This document shows, piece by piece, positions 8,147 through 17,226 of a stretch of DNA of 64,000 nt (its first letter is position 1; every line of letters starts with the position of its first letter). Below the pieces are notes generated by a model. The model was not told the origin of the DNA, did no database searches, and saw only the letters and a program-made list of their open reading frames with translations. This stretch comes from Leptodesmis sichuanensis A121 (GTDB lineage Bacteria; Cyanobacteriota; Cyanobacteriia; Leptolyngbyales; Leptolyngbyaceae), in assembly GCF_021379005.1 (NCBI RefSeq), contig NZ_CP075171.1, positions 3,100,001 to 3,164,000 of the forward strand, written 5' to 3'. The position numbers and the translations under genes are program-made.

Positions 8147-8220
8147 GAGCCTTGAAAAGCTTTTATGGAGGGAAAACCTTAAATTTCTACCAATTTTCTG
8201 CCAATCTGTCTGGTAGAAAT
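8147..8220. repeat. right end of the island: inverted repeat and TTTCTACCA array
   Basis: GAGCCTTGAAAAGCTT (8147-8162) is the reverse complement of 6007-6022. Then ATTTCTACCA (8183-8192), a TTTTCTGCCA variant, and TGGTAGAAAT (8211-8220) follow; the first and last form a perfect 10-bp inverted repeat. The same TTTCTACCA words occur at the left end. From 8088 to the tRNA at 8370 I see no gene. Confidence 0.6.
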
Positions 8221-8369
8221 AATGCTTTTAATGGAGAAAATATTCTCTAAGCAATGGGCAGAACGAGAATTGAACTCGTAAGGAGTTCTTAAGCTGCTGT
8301 CCTATCGGGATTGGAAGCCAATCCGCACCAAAATGACCAAGTCCGGTATAATAGGGAAACTGAAGCCAC

Positions 8370-8451
8370 GGGCGGATGGCGGAATTGGTAGACGCACCGC
8401 ACTCAAAATGCGGCGGAGAAATCCTTGCGAGTTCGAGTCTCGCTCTGCCCA
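8370..8451 (+). tRNA. tRNA-Leu(CAA)
   Basis: The acceptor stem pairs GGGCGGA (8370-8376) with TCTGCCC (8444-8450), with one G-T pair, and the discriminator base is A. The D arm holds GGTAGACGC. The anticodon stem-loop CCGCA-CTCAAAA-TGCGG gives anticodon CAA, reading UUG. A long variable arm, typical of leucine tRNA, is followed by the T arm GCGAG-TTCGAGT-CTCGC. No CCA is encoded. A TATAAT box at 8347-8352 gives its likely promoter. The 5' half with its -10 box is duplicated at 5934. Confidence 0.95.
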
Positions 8452-8514
8452 TTGTTGACACAATAACCACTCTTCAATAGAGGCTCTCGCAGTTTGTCGG
8501 GTAGAGGGCTGGCT

Positions 8515-10074
8515 TTAGCACGATCGCAGGCGGGTGAGCAGCAGCACAATTTCATCTACAGCAGCCCGGAGACGGGATGCGGAGGTTTTGGGGTCGTTGG
8601 CGAGAATGCTGAAGGCTAAGGGGGGATAGTTGGGTGGGGTTAAATAGCCCGATAAGGCAACCACTCCGGCAATCGTTCCGGTTTTGGCCTGTAATCGTCC
8701 CTGAGCGGCTGTGCCCCGAAAGCGATCGCGCAGGGTGCCGCTTTCTCCTGCCACTGGCAGGGAGGCCCGAAAAATCTGAGCATTGGAAGTTTGAACGATC
8801 GCCTGCAAAGTTTGTACTAAAACACTAGCGGTAACTCGATTCTGATCCGCCAATCCAGAGCCATCCACCATCCGATAATGGTTGGGATTCACGCCTAAAG
8901 GAGTCAGAATTGCTTTCACGGCTGTAATTCCGCTAGCGGTTGCATCCTGAGTGCGAGGATTTTGTAACCTTCCCAACGTTTTTAGTAATGCTTCGGCATA
9001 GATGTTATTGCTGTTCTGATTCGTTTCCTTCAGCAGGTCTGCCAGAGGAGGCGATTCCAGAGCAGCCAACTCGACTTCACCGGGAGGAGCCGGAGTGATT
9101 TTGACGACAGTCGATCGCGCTACAGCAATTTGATTGGCCAGCAGAGCGCGACGAAATTTGTCCACCAGATAGTTGCCGGGATTGGCGATCGAGGCCGCAG
9201 CAGGTTCAGCCGCCGATCCTTCCTGCAGTTGTCCCTCCACCCGGATCAAGAAGCCATCGGTGCGATCGCGGTAAACCTTGACAAACTCATCCTGTCCTTT
9301 GGCAACCGTTACAGACTGATTGGCCAGACGGCGGGTTTGAGCATCTGTGGGGTCATCCCATTGCACCCGTAAAGGCTGCCCTACTCGTTGCGGGAACAGC
9401 GTGACCCCAATCCCGTTCTGATTCAGCATCAAACTATTGACGGGTGCTCCATAGCCCTGCAGGGTATCGTCTGGATCCCACTTGGGATTAGTGGCAGATC
9501 CCTGAAAATAGGTGTCATCTCCGACGAGTAAAGCCACCTGTCGGATGCCCTGTTGCGCCACCTGTTGCACCAGTCCAGTTAATTGAGCCGTGGTCAGGCT
9601 GGGGTCGCCCCGACCGATAATTCTCAAGGTCGATAAAGAGGAACTGCGAGCATTTCCAGTGACGGTGGTGCGAATGCGGTAGGTTGCTCCTAGTTGTTGT
9701 AATGCTGCTGTCGTCGTCAACAATTTGTTATTTGAGGCGGGAGTCAGGAGTAGATCTGGATTCCGGGCATACAGGGTGAGGCGACTGGTCGGAGCATCCA
9801 GGGTTTGCACCAGAATGCCCCACTGCGTAGCAGGCAGACGGTTAAGCACTCCATTAATGCTGGCTGGCAACTGAACTGGACAGAGTGGCGCAGACGTTAA
9901 AGTTTGTCCGACGGTGTTCTGAACTGATCGCACCTCTTGAGAGGGGTGAGCCAGAGCCATAGACGGGAGCAAAAGTAGATTGGTCACCGCGATCGCCCAA
10001 CTCCTCGCCCGGAGAAGGCAGAAGCAAGAGAGCAGAAGGCAGCAGGAAAACTTGCGGCGTGCGGCAATACTCAT
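8515..10074 (-). CDS. dacB: D-alanyl-D-alanine carboxypeptidase/endopeptidase (PBP4 family, S13)
   Basis: The 519-residue periplasmic penicillin-binding protein trims or cleaves peptidoglycan cross-links. An N-terminal signal segment ends near ALAHPS. The three penicillin-binding motifs are present: SNNK at 114-117 (catalytic Ser and Lys), SNN at 355-357 and KTG at 464-466. The large insertion between the first two motifs is typical of PBP4/DacB. The N-terminal 40 residues are unusual, with many Cys and Arg before the hydrophobic part, so the true start may lie further in. The gene is divergent from clpB across a repeat-rich gap. Confidence 0.93.
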   Translation of the reverse strand: MSIAARRKFSCCLLLSCFCLLRARSWAIAVTNLLLLPSMALAHPSQEVRSVQNTVGQTLTSAPLCPVQLPASINGVLNRLPATQWGILVQTLDAPTSRLTLYARNPDLLLTPASNNKLLTTTAALQQLGATYRIRTTVTGNARSSSLSTLRIIGRGDPSLTTAQLTGLVQQVAQQGIRQVALLVGDDTYFQGSATNPKWDPDDTLQGYGAPVNSLMLNQNGIGVTLFPQRVGQPLRVQWDDPTDAQTRRLANQSVTVAKGQDEFVKVYRDRTDGFLIRVEGQLQEGSAAEPAAASIANPGNYLVDKFRRALLANQIAVARSTVVKITPAPPGEVELAALESPPLADLLKETNQNSNNIYAEALLKTLGRLQNPRTQDATASGITAVKAILTPLGVNPNHYRMVDGSGLADQNRVTASVLVQTLQAIVQTSNAQIFRASLPVAGESGTLRDRFRGTAAQGRLQAKTGTIAGVVALSGYLTPPNYPPLAFSILANDPKTSASRLRAAVDEIVLLLTRLRSC

Positions 10075-10136
10075 CTAAAGAGGTGTAAAGACCGATCCAA
10101 GCAATCGTACCAATTTTTCTACAATGACTTCAGATG

Positions 10137-10210
10137 TTATTTGTCATTCGTCATTTGTCCCTTGTCTGATCCCTACGAATGACCAATGACTAATGACTGA
10201 TGACCAATAA
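10137..10210. repeat. heptamer-type tandem repeat tract
   Basis: The dacB-clpB gap carries TTTGTCATTCGTCATTTGTC followed by GAATGACCAATGACTAATGA. The two halves are in opposite orientation and could pair. It is the same repeat type as at 1700-1760. Confidence 0.7.
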
Positions 10211-10230
10211 CCCCCTACTCTCTACTGCCT

Positions 10231-12855
10231 ATGCAACCAACCAATCCCAACCAATTTACTGAAAAAGCCTGGGAAGCGATCGTCCGCACTCCTGACATCG
10301 CCAAGCAGGCTCAGCAACAACAAATTGAATCGGAACACCTGATGAAAGCCCTGTTGGAACAGGAGGGGCTGGCCACCAGTGTGTTTAACAAGTTAGGTGT
10401 GAATGTGCAGCAGTTGCGCGATCGCACCGATGAGTTCATTCGCAAACAACCGAAGATTTCTGGCGCAGGTGGCAATGTGTATCTCGGTCGCAGTCTGGAT
10501 ACCTTGCTGGATCGGGCCGAAAACTTCCGTAAACAATACGAAGACGAGTTCATCTCCATCGAACATATTCTGCTGGCCTATCCTCAGGACGATCGCTTTG
10601 GCAAGGCTCTGTTCGCAGAATTTAGAGTGGATGACGCTAAGCTGAAACAAGCCATTGATCAGATTCGAGGGAGTCAAAAGGTGACGGATCAAAACCCTGA
10701 AGGTAAATACGAATCCCTGGAAAAATACGGGCGCGACCTGACCCAATTTGCCCGTGATGGCAAGCTCGATCCCGTGATTGGGCGCGATGATGAGATTCGC
10801 CGCACGATTCAAATCCTGTCTCGCCGGACGAAGAATAACCCGGTGCTGATTGGGGAGCCTGGTGTGGGGAAAACCGCGATCGCCGAAGGGCTGGCCCAGC
10901 GGATTGTCACTGGCGATGTGCCTGAATCCCTCAAAGACCGGAAATTGATTGCCCTGGACATGGGGGCACTGATTGCCGGAGCCAAGTACCGGGGTGAGTT
11001 TGAAGAGCGGTTAAAAGCGGTGCTCAAGGAAGTCACCGAGTCTCAAGGCAACATTATCCTATTTATTGACGAAATCCATACCGTGGTCGGTGCCGGTGCC
11101 ACCCAAGGCGCGATGGATGCCGGGAACTTGCTGAAGCCGATGCTGGCACGGGGTGAGTTGCGCTGTATTGGGGCCACCACTCTGGATGAGTACCGCAAGT
11201 ATATCGAGAAAGATGCGGCTCTAGAACGGCGATTCCAGCAGGTTTATGTGGATCAGCCCAGTGTAGAAGATACAATTTCCATTCTGCGCGGTCTGAAAGA
11301 GCGGTATGAAGTACACCACGGGGTGAAAATCTCTGACTCGGCACTGGTGGCGGCGGCAACCTTGTCTACTCGCTATATTTCCGATCGCTTCTTACCCGAC
11401 AAGGCGATCGACCTGGTGGATGAGGCGGCGGCCAAGTTGAAGATGGAAATCACCTCTAAGCCGGAAGAACTGGATGAAGTCGATCGCAAAATCCTGCAGC
11501 TGGAAATGGAGAAGCTATCGCTCCAGAAGGAAACTGATCGAGCTTCCCGCGATCGCCTGGAACGGCTAGAAAAAGAACTAGCGGATCTAAAGGAAGAACA
11601 ATCTTCCCTGAATGCCCAGTGGCAGGCTGAAAAGGATGTGATTACCCACATCCAGAAGCTGAAAGAAGAGATCGATCGCGTCAATACCGAAGTTCAACAG
11701 GCCGAACGGGATTATGACCTGAACCGGGCGGCTGAGCTGAAATATGGCAAGTTAACGGATCTCAATCGTCAGTTACAGGAAGCCGAACAGAAACTAGCTG
11801 CAACTCAAACTAGCGGTAAATCGATGCTGCGGGAAGAAGTGACGGAAGCAGACATTGCGGAAATCATTTCTAAATGGACGGGCATTCCGCTCAGCAAACT
11901 GGTAGAAACGGAAATGCAAAAGCTGCTGCACCTGGAAGAAGAACTACACAAGCGAGTCATTGGTCAGGATGAAGCGGTGATTGCCGTATCCGATGCGATT
12001 CAGCGATCGCGAGCAGGTCTGGCCGATCCCAATCGTCCCGTCGCCAGCTTTATCTTCCTTGGCCCGACTGGGGTGGGTAAGACTGAATTGGCAAAAGCGC
12101 TTGCCGCTTACCTGTTTGATACGGAAGAGGCGATGGTGCGGATCGATATGTCCGAGTACATGGAGAAGCACGCGGTCTCTCGTCTGATTGGTGCGCCTCC
12201 CGGATACGTGGGCTATGACGAAGGAGGACAACTCACGGAAGCGATTCGTCGCCGTCCCTATGCGGTCATCCTGTTTGATGAAATCGAAAAGGCTCACCCC
12301 GATGTGTTCAACATCTTCCTGCAAATCCTGGATGATGGCCGGGTTACTGACTCTCAGGGACATACAGTGGACTTCAAGAACACGATCATCATCATGACCA
12401 GCAATATCGGTTCCCAGTACATTCTGGATCTAGCCGGAGATGACAGCCGCTATGAAGAAATGCGGAGTCGAGTCACAGAAGCCATGCGTGCCCAATTCCG
12501 ACCGGAATTCCTCAACCGGGTGGATGAGTTCATCATCTTCCACAGCCTGACGAAGGGCGAATTGCGGAACATCGTGAAACTGCAAACCCAACGTCTGGAG
12601 CAACGATTGAGCGATCGCAAGATGGTCCTCAAGCTGTCCGATGCGGCGATCAATTGGCTGGCCGAAGTGGGTTACGATCCCGTCTACGGTGCGCGTCCTT
12701 TGAAGCGAGCCATCCAGCGAGAACTGGAAACTCAGATCGCCAAGTCCATTCTGCGCGGTGAGTTCCATGATGGCGACACCATCTTTGTGGATGTCGGCGA
12801 GAATGAGCGGCTGGTCTTCAAACGCCTTCCCTCGGAAGTGATCACCACTCAATAG
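10231..12855 (+). CDS. clpB: ClpB disaggregase (HSP100)
   Basis: The 874-residue hexameric AAA+ chaperone threads aggregated proteins through its pore together with DnaK, DnaJ and GrpE. The N-terminal Clp_N double repeat (1-150) is followed by AAA-1 with Walker A GEPGVGKT at about 208-215, a charged coiled-coil middle domain (about 410-540) that is diagnostic for ClpB, and AAA-2 with GPTGVGKT at about 611-618. The C-terminal D2-small domain is complete. There is no ClpP-docking loop expected or seen. Cyanobacteria usually carry two clpB genes; I cannot tell which this is. A strong hairpin follows the stop. Confidence 0.97.
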   Translation: MQPTNPNQFTEKAWEAIVRTPDIAKQAQQQQIESEHLMKALLEQEGLATSVFNKLGVNVQQLRDRTDEFIRKQPKISGAGGNVYLGRSLDTLLDRAENFRKQYEDEFISIEHILLAYPQDDRFGKALFAEFRVDDAKLKQAIDQIRGSQKVTDQNPEGKYESLEKYGRDLTQFARDGKLDPVIGRDDEIRRTIQILSRRTKNNPVLIGEPGVGKTAIAEGLAQRIVTGDVPESLKDRKLIALDMGALIAGAKYRGEFEERLKAVLKEVTESQGNIILFIDEIHTVVGAGATQGAMDAGNLLKPMLARGELRCIGATTLDEYRKYIEKDAALERRFQQVYVDQPSVEDTISILRGLKERYEVHHGVKISDSALVAAATLSTRYISDRFLPDKAIDLVDEAAAKLKMEITSKPEELDEVDRKILQLEMEKLSLQKETDRASRDRLERLEKELADLKEEQSSLNAQWQAEKDVITHIQKLKEEIDRVNTEVQQAERDYDLNRAAELKYGKLTDLNRQLQEAEQKLAATQTSGKSMLREEVTEADIAEIISKWTGIPLSKLVETEMQKLLHLEEELHKRVIGQDEAVIAVSDAIQRSRAGLADPNRPVASFIFLGPTGVGKTELAKALAAYLFDTEEAMVRIDMSEYMEKHAVSRLIGAPPGYVGYDEGGQLTEAIRRRPYAVILFDEIEKAHPDVFNIFLQILDDGRVTDSQGHTVDFKNTIIIMTSNIGSQYILDLAGDDSRYEEMRSRVTEAMRAQFRPEFLNRVDEFIIFHSLTKGELRNIVKLQTQRLEQRLSDRKMVLKLSDAAINWLAEVGYDPVYGARPLKRAIQRELETQIAKSILRGEFHDGDTIFVDVGENERLVFKRLPSEVITTQ

Positions 12856-12866
12856 CCAACCCCTTC

Positions 12867-12900
12867 GTAGGATGGGTACATTGGAATTTGCCCATCCTAC
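12867..12900 (+). terminator. perfect 10-bp hairpin after clpB
   Basis: GTAGGATGGG (12867-12876) pairs exactly with CCCATCCTAC (12891-12900) across a 14-base loop, starting 11 bases after the clpB stop. There is no clear T run. It may instead be a small repeat element. Confidence 0.6.
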
Positions 12901-12929
12901 TATCCAGGTATCTATCTGTCTAAGCTTCC

Positions 12930-13115
12930 ATGATTACTCAAGCGATCAAGAGCGATCAAGTAAGAGCGTGGGCACCTGATGATATTCACTTCAGAAACTG
13001 GATGGAAGTCTGTTCAACTCGGTACACTTATGTCGCTGACGATGCGGGAGTAATTGTGGGGTTTGGAGAGCTAGAAGCAAATGGCCATATTGACTGTTTT
13101 TATTCCTTTCAGTAG
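12930..13115 (+). pseudogene. fragment of a GNAT acetyltransferase
   Basis: The 61-residue frame reads YTYVADDAGVIVGFGELEANG followed by HIDCFY, which is the central beta-strand region of GNAT acetyltransferases just before the acetyl-CoA-binding loop. The part before it is too short and the acetyl-CoA loop (RGxGxG/A) never appears; the frame stops at 13113. It is probably what remains after an internal deletion or decay. From 13116 to 13322 there is no gene. Confidence 0.6.
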
Positions 13116-13322
13116 ACCCTTAGTTCAGCCTTAGGAGTGTGCCGATGTCCTGGGAGGGCTTGGTAACTTAGAGCCATATCAACAAAAGAGCTAATGCTAA
13201 TCGCTAACCGCGCCATATTTTTGCCTTCTGCTACCTTTTCAGTTCGCGCGGGATTGAAAGGCACAAGTTGAAGGCTCTCAGTTGACAAATTACTTCACGA
13301 CATAGAAGGAAGGAGAACAATA

Positions 13323-13598
13323 ATGAATATTCTGGCTTGGATTGTGTTGGGTCTGATCGCTGGTGCTATTGCTAAGGCTATTTATCCTGGTCATCAGGGG
13401 GGTGGCATTCTTGGCACAATGATTCTGGGTATTGTGGGTGCTTTCATCGGTGGTACCATTTACAACCTCTTAACCACAGGTACCCTGGCGCTGGGTGCAA
13501 CCAGCTTAAGCATTGGTGGTATTGTTGTCGCTGTCGTTGGCGCGATCATCGCCCTGTTCCTGTACTACGCTTTTACCCGTCGGGGTGCTTCTTACTAA
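13323..13598 (+). CDS. GlsB/YeaQ/YmgE family stress-response membrane protein
   Basis: The 91-residue protein has three hydrophobic helices (about 3-20, 28-47, 62-84) rich in glycine, and the family-typical start WIVLGLIAGAIAK with the GxxGGGxxG-like loop (GHQGGGILGTMILG). Members are often annotated as transglycosylase-associated, but are best seen as small stress-induced inner-membrane proteins; no enzymatic residues are visible. A very good ribosome-binding site AAGGAGAAC precedes the ATG, which suggests high expression. A terminator follows. Confidence 0.88.
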   Translation: MNILAWIVLGLIAGAIAKAIYPGHQGGGILGTMILGIVGAFIGGTIYNLLTTGTLALGATSLSIGGIVVAVVGAIIALFLYYAFTRRGASY

Positions 13599-13644
13599 GC
13601 CCTTTGATTGCTATGAAAAGCATTGGTTTGTAGTTTGACTTAAG

Positions 13645-13672
13645 TAGCCTCTGCTACGGCGGAGGCTTTTTG
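13645..13672 (+). terminator. rho-independent terminator
   Basis: AGCCTC pairs with GAGGCT around a 10-base loop and is followed by a run of five T, 50 bases after the glsB-like gene. Confidence 0.8.
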
Positions 13673-13926
13673 CTGAAAACAACAGAGATGGGGTTAGAAA
13701 AGTAACCCCTACTGAGTAGTAGAGGTTACACAACAATGAACATTCATTGCTTGGTTAGATCCTAATTCCTACTGTAGCGATAGGGTGAAAATCCCTCTTC
13801 CATCTGGGGATCAGTGTTGAATCTAACTTAGTGAAGGTTTTTGTCAAAGCCTGCTTTTTTTCCTCTATCCCCCCTATCTCCCTCATCTGCTCTACCCAGC
13901 ATTCCTCTATCCCTCACCCATTCGCC
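13673..13926. other. gene-free stretch between convergent genes
   Basis: It holds a 7-bp perfect hairpin GGGGTTA-GAAAAG-TAACCCC at 13690-13709, and then a pyrimidine-rich part (about 13855-13920). This could serve the end of the leftward GHL10 gene. I see no gene. Confidence 0.5.
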
Positions 13927-15243
13927 TCAATCCACCGTAGGTCGGGGAACAGAAGGAGTGAAGAGATCACGCAAGCTGTCCTTACGGAGTTCTTTGGATT
14001 CGTTAGTGAGGTTCCACAGGGTTTCGTAAAAGAAGAAAGAGACTCCTAAAAAGCCTCGATCGCGGGCTACCTGAACTTGCTCCTGAATCATAGACATGGG
14101 AACGGGTTTATTTCTTAGACCTGTTAATACACCAATCCCTACTGGAATGTACTGTTTAGCTGCCTGTACTTCCGGTTGCATCAGTTCCCAGTTAAAGGCG
14201 TTCATGTCTGTCCGGTAGACTTGCAGAATCAATTCCTGCACGTAGCCCAAACGTCGCCAGGTATCCCAATCTTGCAGATAGTTTTCGTAGGAAAAGCTTT
14301 GGGGATTGGGGGCGATCGAGATAGTAATTGACGGTTTCCGGGCTTTCACCTCACGGACCAGTTGCCCCATAAATTTAGTAATTTTGTCGGCCCGCCACCG
14401 CAACCATTCGGGATCTTTGGGATTAGCAGGAGGAGCCTTGCCGTTGTTCTCCTGTTTGTATAAGGCAACCGTGTAGGGATCGTAGCCAAACTCCGATGGC
14501 AGTCCCATGTGGTCATCAAACTGAATGCCATCTACTTTGTATTGGGTAACAATCTCCAGAATCAGGTCTTGAATAAACTGCTGCACTTCTGGCTTAAAGG
14601 GATTGAGCCAGAGTCGTTGATGCTGCCCTTCCAGCCAAATTTTGGAACCATCCCGTCGTTGCGTAATCCAGTCCGGATTGCGGGTTGCCAGTTCCGATGC
14701 GGCTGTAGTCATGAAACCAAACTCAAACCAGGGAATGATCGTCATGCCATGCTTTTTTCCTTGCTGGATCACTTCTGCCAGCACATCTCGCCCTCGCAAG
14801 CCACTGGGACGTGGATCTATGGCATGACCGATCGTCCGTTTAGCGACCTGACTGGGATATTGGGTATACCCCCAGTTCCAGACCACCGGATACAGGGTAT
14901 TAAACTTCAGTTGCGCCAGATCTTGAACAGCCTTTTGCAGTAACTGGGGGCTGTACAACACTTCGCTGTCAATGTTGGTTAGCCAGACTCCCCGAATTTC
15001 GTGAGACGGCATCCGAGGCACTGGAATCAGGGGCACAGTTTCAGAAACTGGAATCACCACTGGGCCAGAGCGATTGACGGGTTGCGGCGATCGTCCGATC
15101 TGAGAAGGCTTAATTTGGGCAGAACCTGGAGCCTGAGCAGTTAATAAAACCGTCGCACTGAAGGAACTGATCCAGAGAAGCGACTGGATCGCTTGAGATG
15201 GCCAGCGACAAGCATTTTTTAGGATCACAGACACCCGTTCCAC
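13927..15243 (-). CDS. GHL10-type glycoside hydrolase (DUF187 family), exported
   Basis: The 438-residue protein has an N-terminal hydrophobic segment (about 18-40) for export or anchoring, then a TIM-barrel-like domain opening with EIRGVWLTNIDSEVL at about 83. Family features include FNTLYPVVWN, WFEFGFM, and VDGIQFDDHMGLP, which holds the acidic residues expected at the active site. Bacterial members act on cell-surface or extracellular polysaccharide, but substrates are mostly unknown. It begins 3 bases after the stop of the upstream binding-protein gene, so the two are almost certainly one transcript. Confidence 0.88.
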   Translation of the reverse strand: MERVSVILKNACRWPSQAIQSLLWISSFSATVLLTAQAPGSAQIKPSQIGRSPQPVNRSGPVVIPVSETVPLIPVPRMPSHEIRGVWLTNIDSEVLYSPQLLQKAVQDLAQLKFNTLYPVVWNWGYTQYPSQVAKRTIGHAIDPRPSGLRGRDVLAEVIQQGKKHGMTIIPWFEFGFMTTAASELATRNPDWITQRRDGSKIWLEGQHQRLWLNPFKPEVQQFIQDLILEIVTQYKVDGIQFDDHMGLPSEFGYDPYTVALYKQENNGKAPPANPKDPEWLRWRADKITKFMGQLVREVKARKPSITISIAPNPQSFSYENYLQDWDTWRRLGYVQELILQVYRTDMNAFNWELMQPEVQAAKQYIPVGIGVLTGLRNKPVPMSMIQEQVQVARDRGFLGVSFFFYETLWNLTNESKELRKDSLRDLFTPSVPRPTVD

Positions 15244-15246
15244 TCC

Positions 15247-16302
15247 TTATCTAAACGGTGGGGAAAACAAGAGGCCACCTTTTGTCCACAAATTGTTTTG
15301 TCCCCTGGGCAAGTTTAGTTTAGTTTGAGGGCCAAGGTTGCGATCGTAAATTTCCCCATAATTACCCACATATTTGATAATTCGAGCGGCAAAGTCATTC
15401 GCCACGCCCATGCCTTTACCCAACTCGCCTTCCATACCCAAAAACCGTCGCACGGTGGGATCTTTACTGGTCGTAAACTGACCAATATTTTGCGAGGTAA
15501 TGCCCAATTCCTCGGCTTCCAACAGGGAAAAAATTGTCCAGCGCACCGCATCGGCCCAGGCTGAATCACCACTGGCAACTGCAGGGGCGAGGGGCTCCTT
15601 CGACAACACATCCGGCAGAATGACGTGTTCTCCTGGGTTGGGAAGCGTGGTGCGACGAGAAATCAGTTGGGAGCGATCGGCGGTTACTCCATCACAGCGA
15701 CCTTCCGCATAGGTGGCAAAGGTGGTATTTACATCTTCAAACACCACAGGTTTGTAGGGGATGCCCCGCTTTTGCATCTGATCGGTGAGGTTTTGCTCCG
15801 TGGTAGTGCCCGTCTGAATGCAAATGGACTTATCTTTCAAATCGGCCAGGGTTTTGATGTTGCTGGCCTGTTTCACCATAATGCCCTGACCGTCAAAGAA
15901 GACGATCGGGGCAAAGTCCAGGCCAACGGAGGTATCCCGACTCATCGTCCAGGTGGTGTTGCGGCTCAAAACATCCACTTCTCCCGTTTGCAGGGCTGTA
16001 AACCGCTCCTTGGCATTCAGGTTGCGATACTCCACGGCATCGGGGTTGTCGAACAGGGCTGCCGCGATCGCCCGACACACATCCACATCCAACCCAGAAT
16101 ATTTACCATCCTGATCAACAAAACTAAAGCCTGGTAACTCTCCACTCACCCCGCAGATCACTTTGCCTCGACCTAACACCGTCGCCAATCGTCCTTTGGG
16201 CTGCCCACTCCCATCCTGCCCTGTTGGAGTTGATTCCGTACAAGCCGTTAGAGGCAAGAGGAGTAAGAAGGTAGTGAGAGTTTTAGTAATCCAGTGAGCC
16301 AT
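15247..16302 (-). CDS. amino-acid ABC transporter substrate-binding lipoprotein (AapJ/BztA type)
   Basis: The 351-residue periplasmic binding protein starts with a lipoprotein signal (PLTAC, Cys21 as lipid site). The type 3 amino-acid-binding fold is recognisable by GVSGELPGFSFVDQDG, SGLDVDVCRAIAAA and GEVDVLSRNTTWTMSRD, which is typical of AapJ/BztA general amino-acid receptors. No permease or ATPase gene is nearby, so it must work with a transporter encoded elsewhere or alone as a sensor. It is the first gene of a likely two-gene unit with the GHL10 hydrolase. Confidence 0.9.
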   Translation of the reverse strand: MAHWITKTLTTFLLLLPLTACTESTPTGQDGSGQPKGRLATVLGRGKVICGVSGELPGFSFVDQDGKYSGLDVDVCRAIAAALFDNPDAVEYRNLNAKERFTALQTGEVDVLSRNTTWTMSRDTSVGLDFAPIVFFDGQGIMVKQASNIKTLADLKDKSICIQTGTTTEQNLTDQMQKRGIPYKPVVFEDVNTTFATYAEGRCDGVTADRSQLISRRTTLPNPGEHVILPDVLSKEPLAPAVASGDSAWADAVRWTIFSLLEAEELGITSQNIGQFTTSKDPTVRRFLGMEGELGKGMGVANDFAARIIKYVGNYGEIYDRNLGPQTKLNLPRGQNNLWTKGGLLFSPPFR

Positions 16303-16743
16303 AGGAGATGGGAGTAGGGAGAGAAAACCAGCAGACGAGGCAACTGATATTATCCCAAACGAGCGACTTCAACAAACCATTCCACTGCAAACTTTGCGGG
16401 CACTGGTTCTCTAATTCGTGAAATCTGAGAATCCCCGTGTTGTTAAGAAACGGACTAAAGTATTCCGGATAGCCTTCATTCAGGGCGTATTTTTAATGAG
16501 CAGTTCCCTAGAGGTTCTCCCATTATGGAAGATCTGGCTTACCGAAACGGGAGAGTTTGAGAGGGGATTGCCCTTAGTGGTGCAGAAAACTCCTGAAACC
16601 CCTGATGGCAAAGAATTCTCATGAAAACGGCAATCGCTGCCCCCAGGCATCGATTGGGCATGAATTCCCCGCATTTAGGCAGTTTCAGAGAGCGCCTTCA
16701 GGCTGCCAATGTCTTACTTGAGACTCATCTGAGATTTCTGCGC
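16303..16743. other. intergenic region before the TnpB remnant
   Basis: Several short frames occur here but none has family-like sequence. The frame at 16418-16624 has no ribosome-binding site and its sequence is not recognisable. At about 16686-16751 a stretch reads FRERLQAANVLLETHLRFL and ends at a stop codon; this may belong to the transposase remnant that follows. Confidence 0.4.
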
Positions 16744-17034
16744 CACTAAGGTCGGCAGCGTAAAGACTGGGTTGTGAAACAAGCCCGTGCGTTGGTGATG
16801 TCTAGTGACTTCATTACCTACGAAACCTTGCAGGTGCGGAATATGATTCGCAATCATATATGCTCCCACTGCGGCTCTGTGCGATGCCGAGATGAGAATG
16901 CCGCGTGGAACATCCTGGAGAAGGGATTGAGATTGGCTGGAATCAATACCGTAGGGCATACAGAAATCAACGCCTCTGGACAGAACGACCTCTATCTAAG
17001 TCAAGCAATTGGTTTAGACAAGTCGGCTGGATGA
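16744..17034 (+). pseudogene. TnpB (IS200/IS605 OrfB) C-terminal remnant
   Basis: The frame reads RKDWVVKQARALVMSSDFI, TYETLQVRNM, then RNHICSHCGSV and RDENAAWNILEKGL. The CSHC half of the zinc ribbon and the DENAA motif with the last RuvC Asp are typical of TnpB. About 60 residues between the RuvC-like part and the zinc ribbon are missing, as is the whole N-terminus, so it is a deletion derivative. The frame ends with TVGHTEINASGQ, a usual TnpB tail. From 17035 to about 17080 the sequence is an IS605-type right end. Confidence 0.82.
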
Positions 17035-17044
17035 AGGAGGAACC

Positions 17045-17074
17045 CCCTGGCTTTAGCGAAGCGGAGCTACAGGG
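17045..17074 (+). mobile_element. right-end hairpin of an IS200/IS605-type element
   Basis: CCCTGGCTTTAGC ... GCTACAGGG forms an imperfect stem directly downstream of the TnpB remnant. This is the usual position and form of the transposase-binding hairpin at IS605 right ends. No matching left end was found. Confidence 0.55.
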
Positions 17075-17226
17075 AGGATGTCAGGCCATTTTCAAGCTAA
17101 GTTGTAGGGCATACTTGAGTTGCGAGAGTTATTGTCCAGCTTCACTTAACAGATAGGATTAGCCTTAAGGAGTAGAGATTTCAGGTATAACTCGCTAACA
17201 TGGGAAGTACTTAGGAGAAAGATGCA

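Noticed and set aside
8228-8470. 80-codon leftward frame through tRNA-Leu
   Set aside because: It is the complement of the tRNA and its flank; peptides of this type are known false predictions over tRNA genes.
13249-13263. CRISPR-repeat-like ending CGCGGGATTGAAAGG
   Set aside because: GGGATTGAAAG resembles the 3' end of cyanobacterial CRISPR repeats, but only one copy is present, with no spacer array or cas gene.
16418-16624. 68-codon frame before the TnpB remnant
   Set aside because: No ribosome-binding site and no recognisable sequence; probably chance.
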